From: Patulibacter sp040675535
GTDB taxonomy: Bacteria; Actinomycetota; Thermoleophilia; Solirubrobacterales; Solirubrobacteraceae
Reading direction: 5' to 3'
Assembly: GCF_040675535.1 (NCBI RefSeq)
Contig: NZ_JBFAPC010000006.1
Coordinates: 1 to 64,000, forward strand
Length of the DNA: 64,000 nucleotides
A program made the translations under genes and the position numbers. Below are positions 27,413 to 35,781 of the stretch, piece by piece. How positions within the stretch are numbered: position 1 is the first letter of the stretch; every line of letters starts with the position of its first letter. Under the pieces are notes generated by a model. That model did no database searches and was not told the DNA's origin. It saw only the letters and a program-made list of their open reading frames with translations.

Positions 27413-28335
27413 AAGTCGCCCGTCGCCGCAGCGATGATCGCGCCGCGGAGGATGTCGTGCTCGGAGACCTCGCACTCCTGCACGCCGAAGGCGCGCAGGA
27501 CGACGGAGAGCAGGATGCAGCCGGCGACCATCGTCGGGGCGCGGTCGGGGTGGAGGCCGACGACGGTCCGTCGCTCGGCCTCGTCCATCTGGGCGAGGCG
27601 GGCGGTCAGCTCGTCGACCTGGGCGAGCTCCAGCCGGTAGCCGTGGGTGCGGTCGGGGACGTACTCGTCGTACTCCTCGAGGATCGACGCGGCCGACGTC
27701 GGGGTGCCCGCGACGGCGATGACGGTGCCGACGCGGCGGGCGACGTCCTCCGGCAGCGCGGCGGCGAAGATGCTCCGGGCCTCGTCGGCCAGCGCGGTCA
27801 GCTCGTCGCCGTCCGGCGGGTCGTGGCGCAGGTGACGCTCGCCCTGGCGCACGACGCCGGCCTGGGTGGTGACGACGAACTCCGGGTCGCCGCCGACGTG
27901 GCCGACCACGAGCTCGGTGCTGCCGCCGCCGATGTCGACGACGGCGACGGGCCGGTCCTCGGGCGCGCGGCCGCCGGTGGCGCCGAGGAACGTCAGCTCG
28001 GCCTCGCGCTCGCCCGGGATCGTGCGCGCGTCGATGCCGAGGGCGCGGACCCGCTCGGTCAGCTCGGACCCGTTGGCGGCGTCGCGGACGGCGCTGGTGA
28101 GGACGCCGACGGTGCGCTCGACCTCGTGCTGGTCGAGCAGGACGCGGACGGTCCCGAGCTCGGCGAGGACCCGGTCGACGGCGGCGCCGTCGAGCCGACC
28201 GGTGCGGTCGACGCCGTGACCCAGGCGCGTGACGGTCGCGCGGTGGACGATCTCGGTCATCCGCCCCTCGGTGTCGATGTCGGCGATCAGGAGACGGGTG
28301 GAGTTCGACCCCAGGTCGACCGCGGCGAGGCGCAT
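27409..28335 (-). CDS. ppx: Exopolyphosphatase/guanosine pentaphosphatase (Ppx/GppA)
   Basis: The product is 308 aa, the short actinobacterial form. ASKHA-fold signatures are present: AAVDLGSNSTRLLIAD (phosphate-1), VLTSAVRDAANG, VVDIGGGSTELVVG (phosphate-2) and HDILRGAIIA at the end. It removes phosphate from polyphosphate or pppGpp. The ATG at 28335 is preceded by TACATT 6 nt upstream on the reverse strand; the longer open frame upstream is non-homologous. It belongs to the eno-ftsB-ppx neighbourhood, here separated by about 10 kb. Confidence 0.9.
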   Translation of the reverse strand: MRLAAVDLGSNSTRLLIADIDTEGRMTEIVHRATVTRLGHGVDRTGRLDGAAVDRVLAELGTVRVLLDQHEVERTVGVLTSAVRDAANGSELTERVRALGIDARTIPGEREAELTFLGATGGRAPEDRPVAVVDIGGGSTELVVGHVGGDPEFVVTTQAGVVRQGERHLRHDPPDGDELTALADEARSIFAAALPEDVARRVGTVIAVAGTPTSAASILEEYDEYVPDRTHGYRLELAQVDELTARLAQMDEAERRTVVGLHPDRAPTMVAGCILLSVVLRAFGVQECEVSEHDILRGAIIAAATGDF

Positions 28336-28658
28336 CGGCGCAATGTACCCGGGGGCCGGTTCGCCGACGGGGTCGGCGGGCCGGGGAGCCAGCCCCGCCG
28401 TCCGGTCCCTTCCGGTGAACGGGGTTCCCGGGACCCGGGGCCCCGGTGCGGACGTGTCCGCGGCCGGCCGGCTGCGGTGGCCCCGGAAGGCGCCACCGCG
28501 CCGTCTCTCCCCAGGGGGGGAGAGACGCACTCCGACCGGTAGAGCGGTCGTCCAGCCGACCCGTCCGGTCGGGGGGAACTCGTCCGACGACCCGCGTGAC
28601 GGCATGGGTTACCGCCGGTAGGATGGTCCGGCCGACGACCCTCGTCCCGCACCCTCCG
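28336..28658. other. Divergent ppx/tetR intergenic region with perfect hairpin
   Basis: This 323-nt gap has the ppx -10 box (28342-28347, reverse) and a TAGGAT box (28619-28624) that would give the TetR gene a leader of about 28 nt. A perfect 10-bp hairpin, GTCTCTCCCC / GGGGAGAGAC with a 5-nt loop, lies at 28503-28527; it could be the TetR operator. Nothing else coding is seen. Confidence 0.5.
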
Positions 28659-29420
28659 ATGTCGAAGCCCACGATTCCCAGCTCCCTCCCCAAGACCGCC
28701 AGCACCGCGCGCAAGGCCGTCGTCAAGGCCGGTGCGAAGGCCGGCAAGGCGGCCGGTCGTGCGACCCGGCAGGCGTCCCGCGGGCAGTCGCGCCCGCGCG
28801 CCGCGCACCTCGGCCCGGAGCGCCGGCGGCCGATGATCCTCGACGCCGCGTTCGGCGTCTTCCTGGAGAAGGGCTACGAGGGCGCGTCGATGGAGGAGAT
28901 CGCCCGCCGCGCGGGGGTCTCCAAGCCCGTCGTCTACAGCTCCTTCGCGGGCAAGGACGCCCTCTTCGGCGAGCTCCTGCGTCGCGAGGAGGAGCGGATC
29001 CTCCAGGCGATCGCGACCGCCCTGCCGACGGAGCTGGACGAGGACGACCTCGAGCCCCTGATCACCGAGGCCGTCTGCGCCTTCCTGCAGGCCGTCGTCG
29101 AGTCGCCCGAGTCGTTCAAGGTCGTCTTCCTCGGCGCCGGCGGGTCCGACGCCAACATCACCCGCCGCGTCCAGCGCGGTCGCGAGCGGCAGATCGACCA
29201 GATCTCCGCCCTCGCCGAGCGCTGGATCGAGCGCCAGGGCATCCCGAACGCCGAGGAGGAGGGCCGGCTGCACGGCTATCTCTTCGTCGGCATGGCCGAG
29301 AACGCCGCCCGCGCCCTCGTCGCCGAGCCGGACCGCTGGACCCCGCGCCAGCTCGCGGTCCACATCGCCACGATGATCATGAGCAACTATCGGGCGATGC
29401 CGGCTCAGGACCGTACCTGA
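28659..29420 (+). CDS. TetR family transcriptional regulator
   Basis: The product is 253 aa. A Lys/Arg/Ala-rich N-terminal extension of about 48 residues precedes the TetR HTH (about 50-100; RRPMILDAAFGVFLEKGYEG, EEIARRAGVSKPVVYSSFAGK). A helical ligand-binding domain follows. The basic extension is unusual for the family and may add non-specific DNA contacts. Upstream TAGGAT is 34 nt from the ATG. The target is probably itself or ppx; the hairpin at 28503 is a candidate site. Confidence 0.88.
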   Translation: MSKPTIPSSLPKTASTARKAVVKAGAKAGKAAGRATRQASRGQSRPRAAHLGPERRRPMILDAAFGVFLEKGYEGASMEEIARRAGVSKPVVYSSFAGKDALFGELLRREEERILQAIATALPTELDEDDLEPLITEAVCAFLQAVVESPESFKVVFLGAGGSDANITRRVQRGRERQIDQISALAERWIERQGIPNAEEEGRLHGYLFVGMAENAARALVAEPDRWTPRQLAVHIATMIMSNYRAMPAQDRT

Positions 29421-29523
29421 GGGATCGGCCGGCGGCCGACCGCTTCGGAGGCACGACGTGTCCGGCCCCGTAGTGGCGCGAGCCGGCACCGCTGACGCGT
29501 CGGGTGCGGGTCGGGTGCGGAGT

Positions 29524-29690
29524 TCAGGTCTTCGGCGGAAGGCTCCCGACGACCGCGACGCCACGACGTACCCACGACGCGAGCGCATCCTCGTCGCGGA
29601 TGACGCGGGCGTCGACGAGCAGCCAGCCGTCCATCTCCCGCCCGCCGTCGAACCCGGCAGGCGTCGCTTTGCCGCGCGGCCCCACGACGG
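29524..29690 (-). pseudogene. Remnant of TfoX/Sxy N-terminal-domain protein (C-terminal piece)
   Basis: The reverse strand reads GREMDGWLLVDARVIRDEDA, then ALASWVRRGVAVVGSLPPKT and a stop. This matches the end of small TfoX_N-domain proteins, which typically close with a GxVYVDPE...LRxWVxRGLAFxxSLPPK pattern. The N-terminal half is absent: the sequence before about 29,690 is unrelated. It lies between the TetR gene and the tRNA, in a decaying stretch. The rest of 29,421-29,786 shows only the tRNA promoter. Confidence 0.5.
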
Positions 29691-29769
29691 ACCGCGTTCG
29701 TCGCGCCGGCCGCGACCGCACGGCGCGCGTCGCGGACCCACCCGCACGTCACGAAACCGGCCGAGTCGC

Positions 29770-29775
29770 TATCTT
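29770..29775 (+). promoter_or_regulatory. -10 box of the initiator tRNA
   Basis: TATCTT lies 11 nt before the mature tRNA end, a suitable distance for a transcript start a few nt upstream of the tRNA. No good -35 box is seen. Confidence 0.45.
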
Positions 29776-29786
29776 TCTGTGTCCGC

Positions 29787-29860
<74 letters not shown>

Positions 29861-29877
29861 CCTCCGAAGTAGTGACC

Positions 29878-29905
29878 AGAAGGCCCTCCTCACGGAGGGT
29901 CTTCT
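29878..29905 (+). terminator. Terminator after tRNA-fMet
   Basis: A 12-bp stem with one G-T wobble (AGAAGGCCCTCC / GGAGGGTCTTCT) and a TCAC loop starts 17 nt after the tRNA. It is followed by CGTTCT. Confidence 0.75.
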
Positions 29906-29967
29906 CGTTCTCGGGGGGACTCCCGGCCGGGTCGGTCGCCGAGGAGGCTGAGCGCTGGGTGTCGGTC

Positions 29968-30172
29968 GCTGCGCGAGCGCGTCGAGAGTGGCGTCGATCT
30001 CGGCGGTGAGGAGGTAGAGGTCGGTGCCGGTGGGGTCGTCCGGGTCGAACGGGTGGAAGCCGAGGCGCTCCCCCCACGCGCGTGCCCGGTCGTGGAGGGT
30101 GGTGGCACGACGGCTCGGCAGGTGGCCTTGGTGTGCAGCTCGGCGGCGGTGGCGAGGACGTGGGCGACGAGT
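29968..30172 (-). pseudogene. Decayed copy of GNAT toxin C-terminus
   Basis: The reverse strand reads ERLGFHPFDPDDPTGTDLYL and LLTAEIDATLDAL, nearly the same as the C-terminus of the intact GNAT gene at 35782-36306. DNA similarity extends from about 29,968 to 30,172. A 1-nt deletion near 30,108 shifts the frame, the N-terminal two thirds are missing, and the original stop is lost so that the frame runs to the tRNA. It is therefore a fragment of a related toxin gene. Confidence 0.75.
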
Positions 30173-30262
30173 GCGGGTCGTTGCGGTGCACGGCGCCACG
30201 GACGGTGGGTGGCCGTCCGACGATCCCCAGCGTCGACCGGAGCACCGGGAGCGGCATCCGCC

Positions 30263-31624
30263 CTACCGAACCGGCCGCCTCACGCGCACGGTCAGCGTCT
30301 TCTTCGTCTTGCCGGACGTGACGACGACCTTGTAGGTGCCGCGCTTCAGACGTTTGCCGTGGACCTTCGTGATCGTGCGCCGGAAAGGGCCCTTCTTCGC
30401 CTTGTAGCGGAGGATGCCGAGGGCCTTCTTCGCGCCCCGGCGGGTGACGGTGACCGACACGGTAGCGGCCTTGGCGAGCGTCAGCTGGAGGCGGAAGCCG
30501 CGGGTCGCGGCGACCGCCTTGGCCGCGCGGAAGGCGAGGGCGGGCCGCTTCGTGCCGGCGCTGCTGCCGCCGCCGGCCGGCGGGGCGCCGGTTCCTCCCG
30601 GGGCGCCGCTGCCGGCGGGCGGGCCGGTCCCCGCGGCGGCCGCGACGTCGAACGGGGCCCAGGAGGCGATCGCGCCGGGCACGGCGAGGCGCGGCTGGAG
30701 CTCGCAGGTCCCGCCGTTGGCCACCGGTGCGGGGGAGACGTAGGTCCCGGCCGGGCTGTCCCAGGCGATCTGGGTGCCGTCCGGCGACCATCGTGGCCGT
30801 CCGCCGCCCGTATCGTTGCTGACGTAGCCGTCCAGCGCGCAGAGGAGCTGCGGGCTCGGGTCGGTCGGCGCCGCGCTGCCGACGGACATCTCGGTGTACG
30901 AGTACAGCTCCAGCCGGTGGGGTTGCACGCCGGTGCCGGTCGCGGGCGCGAGATCGAGCAGGAGGCGCGTCTGGGTGGGGTGGAAGTCGAACCCGGCGAA
31001 CGCATACGGGCTGCCGACCGGCAGCGCGATCCACGAGTCCATGTGGCTCGCGTCGTTCTGCCAGACCGAGAGCGTCCCGCCGTTGATGCCCGCCAGCCGC
31101 GCGTCGGGGTGGCGGAGCCAGTGCGGCTCGGTGAGGTAGTCGTACGACGGGTAGGTCGACGTCCCGACGGTCGGGCTGTTGCGGGCCACGAGGCGCACCG
31201 AGGGGGTCGGCGAGCCGCCGAGGCAGTTGCTGGAGCCCTTCCAGTACTGGACCGCGACGAACGTGCCGTCCGGTGAGGTCGACGTGCGGAACGGGCTCAG
31301 CCCACCGCAGATGCCGTACCGCTCGAACAGGAACGGCCCCTGGCGGACCGCACCGTCCTGGCCGAGGACGACGAAGGACGAGTTGCCGCTGTCGTCGCCC
31401 TTGCGCAGGAACGCGGTGATGCCACCGTCGTCGGCGACCGACACGCCCTTGTAGCCGTTGTCGGCGTCGGCCGCGTGCGTCACCTTCCGCACGTCGCTGC
31501 CGTCTGGCCGCGCGATGGCGACGTCCCCGCCGCTGTCGACGAAGACGAGGCTCGCGGCGCGGGCGGCCGGCGCGCCGGCGAGGACGCACGTCGTTGCCAA
31601 CAGGGCGATGAGGGATCGGCGCAC
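30263..31624 (-). CDS. Secreted beta-propeller (TolB-like) protein with Ig-like tail
   Basis: The product is 453 aa from GTG 31624, which has CAGGAT 7 nt upstream and gives a normal signal peptide (LIALLATTCVLAGAPAARA). ATG 31660 is an alternative. Propeller blades follow: LVFVDSGGDVAIARPDGSDV, RTSTSPDGTFVAVQYW, HWLRHPDARLAGINGG, RWSPDGTQIAW. A Gly/Ala/Pro linker (about 345-375) leads to a beta-sandwich tail (TVSVTVTRRGAKKALG, GTYKVVVTSGKTKKTLTVRV). It probably binds ligands at the cell surface; the partner is unknown. A shortened relative lies at 32743-33040. Confidence 0.7.
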   Translation of the reverse strand: MRRSLIALLATTCVLAGAPAARAASLVFVDSGGDVAIARPDGSDVRKVTHAADADNGYKGVSVADDGGITAFLRKGDDSGNSSFVVLGQDGAVRQGPFLFERYGICGGLSPFRTSTSPDGTFVAVQYWKGSSNCLGGSPTPSVRLVARNSPTVGTSTYPSYDYLTEPHWLRHPDARLAGINGGTLSVWQNDASHMDSWIALPVGSPYAFAGFDFHPTQTRLLLDLAPATGTGVQPHRLELYSYTEMSVGSAAPTDPSPQLLCALDGYVSNDTGGGRPRWSPDGTQIAWDSPAGTYVSPAPVANGGTCELQPRLAVPGAIASWAPFDVAAAAGTGPPAGSGAPGGTGAPPAGGGSSAGTKRPALAFRAAKAVAATRGFRLQLTLAKAATVSVTVTRRGAKKALGILRYKAKKGPFRRTITKVHGKRLKRGTYKVVVTSGKTKKTLTVRVRRPVR

Positions 31625-31689
31625 ACGCCCGATCCTGCCCGGGCGGGCGCCGGTCGGCATCGGTGAAACCACCGGTATCGCCGCGTGGA

Positions 31690-32622
31690 TCACAGCGGCC
31701 GCGTGCGGGCGGCGCGCCCGGTGACGCGGAGCGGCGTGAGCCGCCACGTGTACCGCAGCGCGCCCGTGATGCGCAGCCTCCCGCTGGACGCGAGCGGCGG
31801 GAGGAAGCTCTCGGACGGCGTCAGCGTGCAGTCGATCGGCACGTCGGCGGTGATGACGAACGCCTTCGGACGCCGGCGCACCAGCCGCGGGTAGAAGCGG
31901 CCGCGACGGAAGTACGAGGCCAGCCCGAGCTCCGGCGCCCCGCGGCCCGTGTCGAGCGCCGTCGCGTCGGGGCAGGCCGGCGTGTCCAGCCCGCCGTCGA
32001 ACGATCTCTGGGCGACCGAGCGATACGTCGGGCACCGGCTCTCCCCGTCGGCCCCGATGAACCAGGGGTGGAGCAGCTCGCCCGTCAGCGCGGCGTCGTT
32101 GCGGGTGACCCCGTCCGTGACGCCGAAGCCCATCAGGAGGTCCAGCGTCGCCTGCCGCGCTCCACAGCCGTCGATCGGCGCCACGTCCGTCACGGCGTCC
32201 CAGGGGTCGCAGGCGCGCACGGCGTCGGTGAACGTCCCGGCGATGCTGACGGCGACCGGGAAGCGGACGTGATCCTCGATCTTCGGCCCGCCACGCGGAC
32301 GGTAGGAGAGCGTGCGCATCCCGCGCGTCCGGCCGGCCCGCCGGAGCACCTGGACGGTGGCCATCCGGTAGGGCCGCGGCGAGGCGAAGGTCAGCGAGAA
32401 GCTGCCGCCCCCGCCGACGTCGCGCGTCGGGCCATCGGGGATCTCGGACGTGCACCGCGGCGGATCGGCGTGGGCCTCGGCCGTCCAGGAGAACGCCTGC
32501 CGGCCGGAGACGGTCGCCATCCACGCGACGTCGACGCGGGTGGTGTCGCGTCCGGCCGCCGCGGCGCCGGCGGGTGGGGCGGCCGCCACGAGAGCCGCCA
32601 GGAAGAAGAGCATCGCCCGCAT
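31690..32622 (-). CDS. Secreted hypothetical protein
   Basis: The product is 310 aa. A signal peptide (MRAMLFFLAALVAAAPPAGA) leads to a beta-rich mature region with six Cys (DPPRCTSE, RACDPWD, IDGCGAR, SRCPTYR, TPACPDA, PIDCTLT) that may form disulfides. The C-terminus includes a basic GRLRITGALRYTWRL strand. I do not recognise a family. TACCGG ends 7 nt before the ATG (reverse strand), consistent with a leaderless transcript. Confidence 0.6.
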   Translation of the reverse strand: MRAMLFFLAALVAAAPPAGAAAAGRDTTRVDVAWMATVSGRQAFSWTAEAHADPPRCTSEIPDGPTRDVGGGGSFSLTFASPRPYRMATVQVLRRAGRTRGMRTLSYRPRGGPKIEDHVRFPVAVSIAGTFTDAVRACDPWDAVTDVAPIDGCGARQATLDLLMGFGVTDGVTRNDAALTGELLHPWFIGADGESRCPTYRSVAQRSFDGGLDTPACPDATALDTGRGAPELGLASYFRRGRFYPRLVRRRPKAFVITADVPIDCTLTPSESFLPPLASSGRLRITGALRYTWRLTPLRVTGRAARTRPL

Positions 32623-32717
32623 CCCCGTACCGGTACCACGCCGACCCGGCCGTCCTCATCAGGGGAAGCACCGAACCGCGGCGGCCCGTGGTTCTCCCGA
32701 TGCGGCCCGCCACCCCG

Positions 32718-32734
32718 CACTCGATCATCGAGTG
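32718..32734. promoter_or_regulatory. 17-bp perfect palindrome
   Basis: CACTCGAT-C-ATCGAGTG has perfect 8-bp arms. It lies between the start of the secreted hypothetical gene (reverse) and the collapsed secreted pseudogene (forward), so it could be a dimeric-regulator operator. Confidence 0.45.
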
Positions 32735-32742
32735 GTCCCCCC

Positions 32743-33040
32743 GTCCGGCTCGTCCTGACCATCCTCGCCGCCGTGGGACTCGCCGCCACGCTCGCGGGCC
32801 CTGCATCCGCCACCCAGGTCGCCTACGTCGACGACGGTCAGGTCCGGGTGTCGTCGCTCGACGGCGCGCAGAAGCGGTCGTTGTCGGGGCCGTCACCGGA
32901 CGGGAAGCAGTGGACCGAGGTGACCCAGGGGGACGACGAAGGCGTACCGCAAGCGGCTGTCGTCGCTGCGCCGCAAGACGCTGACGATCATCGTCACGTC
33001 CGGTGGCCGCACCGCCACCGTCAGGCGCACGCTGCGCTGA
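32743..33040 (+). pseudogene. Collapsed secreted beta-propeller protein (signal peptide plus tail only)
   Basis: The forward frame shows a signal peptide (LVLTILAAVGLAATLAG) and the first propeller strands (QVAYVDDGQVRVSSLDG), like the intact TolB-like gene 1.1 kb away. Near 32,935 the sequence jumps to another frame that reads KRLSSLRRKTLTIIVTSGG and RTATVRRTLR before a stop. This matches the tail of such proteins. No start codon is well placed. The middle of the gene is missing, so it is an internal-deletion remnant. Confidence 0.65.
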
Positions 33041-33122
33041 AGAGGCGGGGTGCGGCCCAGTGCTCGGAGTCGGCTCGGGAGTGCGCGCAGGCCCGGCGGG
33101 CGCCCGTCCGCTCGTCGGCCGG

Positions 33123-34160
33123 TCACCCCGCGGGGGCACACCGCGCGAACAGCCGTGCGATCCGCTGCGGCTCCGCGCCGGGGTCGGCGGGCATCGGTCG
33201 CCGGGCGAGGAACGTACCGGCCGCCGGCCCGTCGAAGACGAAGGCCGAGAGGAAGAGCGTGCCGGAGCCGCCCGACGCCACCTCGACCCCCGGCACGCCG
33301 ACCGACGGGGCCGACGGCACGTCGTCGTCGCCCCCGCAGACGCTGACCGGGTCGGCGCGCGGGGCCCGGCCGCGGTCGAGGAGGACCAGGCGCCAGCTCG
33401 AGAAGTCGTGCGGTCGCCGCTGCGCCTCGATGAGCATCCACGGGCGTCCGCCGGCGCGGAACGTCGAGCGACGGCCATGGCTGGCGGGGAAGCCGGCCGC
33501 GTTCAGCGTCTCGTCCAGCGCGCGGTCCGGCTCGGCGGTCCAGTCGCGGAAGTTCCGCAGCGTGCCGATGCCCTGCCGGTCGATGCCGTCGGCGCCGGCG
33601 TTGTAGTGGAAGCGCAGCGTGATCGCCGAGGCGCCGGGCGAGCCGTTCCAGTCGACGCGCGCGAACGACGGGGTCCCCTCGTTGTTGTCCGACAACGTCG
33701 CCGGCAGCTCCCGCTGCGTCGACCACGTGTTCGCCAGCAACCGGGCGCGGTCGGCGTAGGCGCGGACGCGGATCCGGCTGATCGCGTTGCCTTCGACCAC
33801 GCGCACGTAGTCCTCGTAGGCCAGCAGGTAGCCGCCGTCGGGCGTGCGCTGCAGGACCGGCATGTTGCCGCCGTCGGCGTCGAGCTCGGCGACGTTGTCC
33901 CAGTGCAGCAGGTCCTTCGACGTCGCCAGGCCGACGGCGAAGTCCGCGGGCCCCTTCCCGGTCGGCCAGTGGTAGACACCCAGCCACCCGTCACCGTCCG
34001 GGTCGGGGACGACGGACAGGGCGGTCAGCTGGTGCCCGTGCTGGTCGGTGGCGCTGGTGCGGGTACGCCGATCGTCCGAACCTCGAGGAAGCAGGACGAC
34101 GAGCAACGCGACCACGGTGAGCACGACCACGCCGGCCGCGAGGAGCCGGAGTCGCGCCAC
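33123..34160 (-). CDS. Membrane-anchored or secreted five-bladed propeller protein (GH43/GH32-like)
   Basis: The product is 345 aa from GTG 34160. A signal anchor (LLAAGVVVLTVVALLVVLL) leads to a region with the blade pattern of GH43/GH32-type glycosidases: LGVYHWPTGKGPADFAVGLA, SKDLLHWDNVAELDADGGNM, PDGGYLLAYEDY, TPSFARVDWNG. Active-site acids cannot be assigned with confidence, so it may be a binding protein. C-terminal Cys pairs (SVCGGDD, FARCAPAG) suggest an extracytoplasmic site. Confidence 0.55.
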   Translation of the reverse strand: MARLRLLAAGVVVLTVVALLVVLLPRGSDDRRTRTSATDQHGHQLTALSVVPDPDGDGWLGVYHWPTGKGPADFAVGLATSKDLLHWDNVAELDADGGNMPVLQRTPDGGYLLAYEDYVRVVEGNAISRIRVRAYADRARLLANTWSTQRELPATLSDNNEGTPSFARVDWNGSPGASAITLRFHYNAGADGIDRQGIGTLRNFRDWTAEPDRALDETLNAAGFPASHGRRSTFRAGGRPWMLIEAQRRPHDFSSWRLVLLDRGRAPRADPVSVCGGDDDVPSAPSVGVPGVEVASGGSGTLFLSAFVFDGPAAGTFLARRPMPADPGAEPQRIARLFARCAPAG

Positions 34161-34230
34161 GGCGGGGAACGATGACCGGTGGGGCGGCAGCGGTCAACCG
34201 GGCCGAGCGACCGCCCCCGCGGGCGGGGCG

Positions 34231-34668
34231 TCACGCGCCGCTCGGCGTGCGGGAGCCCGATCCCGTCGGCACCTCGAGGCCGGCGATCCAACGCTCGAGG
34301 CGGCGGGACTGCTTGGCCATGTTGGTTGGATCGTGCATGGCGTTGGAGAGCAGAGCCGCCCCTTGGTAGGTGGCGAGCAGCGTGACCGCCAGCTCTCGCG
34401 GGTCGCGTTGGCCCATCGCGGCGAAGCGCTCCTCGGCCCAGTCGATGAACGGCGTGAGCAGCACGTCGCCGGCCTGTCGGCTCATCGCGTCATCGCGCTT
34501 GCCGAGCGCGGAGACCAGGCTGCCGAACGGGCAGCCGTAGAGGGCCGTGACGGTTCCGTCCTCGTCGTGCATCAGCTCGCGCGCGAACGCCTTGAGCTGC
34601 GCCCGGGGGGTGCGGCGGCGGGAGACGTGCGCGAGGAACGCCTCCCGCTCGCGCACGAGCGCGGACAT
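34231..34668 (-). pseudogene. TetR family regulator lacking its DNA-binding domain
   Basis: The frame encodes 145 aa matching the ligand-binding half of a TetR protein (LVREREAFLAHV, YGCPFGSLVSALGKRD, FIDWAEERFAAMGQRDPREL, LLATYQGAALLSNAM). The HTH that should precede it is missing because sequence upstream of about 34,668 belongs to the head-on epimerase remnant. It is probably non-functional. Confidence 0.75.
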
Positions 34669-34961
34669 CGCCGCGCTCTACGCGCTCGCGCTCACCGAGG
34701 CGCCCGCCGGCTCCTACTACCTCGGCGCCAACCGCTGACAGCCCCACGATGACCGAGATCGCCAAGGCCGTCAGCGTCGCCCGCGGACTGGACGGCCGCG
34801 TCGCCCCCGAATCGCTCGAGCAGTCACGACAGCGCCTCGGACCGTTCACCGACGCCGTACTGATCGACGCGCAGATCAACGGCCAGCGTGCCCACGACCT
34901 GGGCTGGCGGCCGAGCGGACCGTCGCTGCTCGACGACCTCGCAACGATCGGCAACGCATGA
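34669..34961 (+). pseudogene. C-terminal remnant of NAD-dependent epimerase, frameshifted
   Basis: From about 34,669 the forward strand reads AALYALALTEAPAGSYYLGA and a stop at 34,738; one base later the frame MTEIAKAVSVARGLDGRVAP continues to 34,961 with RAHDLGWRPSGPSLLDDL. Joined, these are the end of an NAD(P)-binding epimerase/dehydratase. The Rossmann half is missing and a 1-nt insertion near 34,737 breaks what is left. The missing head coincides with the missing head of the divergent TetR gene. Confidence 0.75.
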
Positions 34962-35027
34962 ACACCGTGAGAACCGGGGGCCAGACGTCCCCTTCGACGC
35001 CCCCCCGAACCGCTGACGGAGACCACC

Positions 35028-35588
35028 GTGAACACCGCTTCCCCCGACCCCGCAACCGGCCCGAACGTGACTCGGCGCATCGACTTCCGCCCGGGCATGG
35101 ACATGTACTGGGACGTCGTGCGCACCGGCGAGGACACCGATGGTGAGCTGTTCGAGGTGCATGGCTGGCTCGGTCCCCACCAGCCCAGTCCCCCCGTGCA
35201 CGTGCACGACAACGCCGAGGACAGCTTCGAGATCGTCGAGGGCCGGCTCGACGTGCAGCTCGACGGCACCTGGCGGACCTACGGTCCCGGGGAGCGCGCC
35301 GCGGCGGCTCCTGGTCTCCGGCACACCCTGCGAAACCCGCACGACGAGCCGGTGACGTTCGTCAACCGCCACCGCCCCGCCGTCGACTACGAGGGGTTCT
35401 TCCGCGACATGGCGTCGCTGACATCGACCGGGAAGATGGGCGCCGGAGCACCGCGCAGCCCGCGGCAGGCGATCTACGCAGCGATGCTGTTCAAGGCCCA
35501 CCCGACCGCGATCCGCATGTCGCGCCTGCAGCGATTCGCATTCACGACGCTGTCGGGCCTGGGCCGGATGCTCGGCATGCGCCGATGA
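35028..35588 (+). CDS. Cupin domain protein
   Basis: The product is 186 aa from GTG 35028 (Shine-Dalgarno ACGGAGA 5 nt before). The cupin core has PPVHVHDNAEDSFEIVEGRL (two His and a Glu as metal ligands) and PGLRHTLRNPHDEPVTFVN. A helical C-terminus of about 60 residues follows. It could be a small dioxygenase, isomerase or sugar-binding protein; context (next to TetR/epimerase remnants) gives no more. It appears intact. Confidence 0.8.
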   Translation: MNTASPDPATGPNVTRRIDFRPGMDMYWDVVRTGEDTDGELFEVHGWLGPHQPSPPVHVHDNAEDSFEIVEGRLDVQLDGTWRTYGPGERAAAAPGLRHTLRNPHDEPVTFVNRHRPAVDYEGFFRDMASLTSTGKMGAGAPRSPRQAIYAAMLFKAHPTAIRMSRLQRFAFTTLSGLGRMLGMRR

Positions 35589-35781
35589 CCGCGTGGATCG
35601 GGCCCGCCGCGCCGATGCGCGGCTGAGTACTGAACGCCGACGGCCGCCGGTGCGCTCGCTCGCACATTCGCAGCGGTGGTCCTTGGACTCCTGGGTCTTC
35701 AGATTGCCAGCGTGGGCCGTCTACGCGGTCGCGGCGACCTTCACCACCGGTCTGGGCACGCGTTCCGAGTGCCTCACCCGG

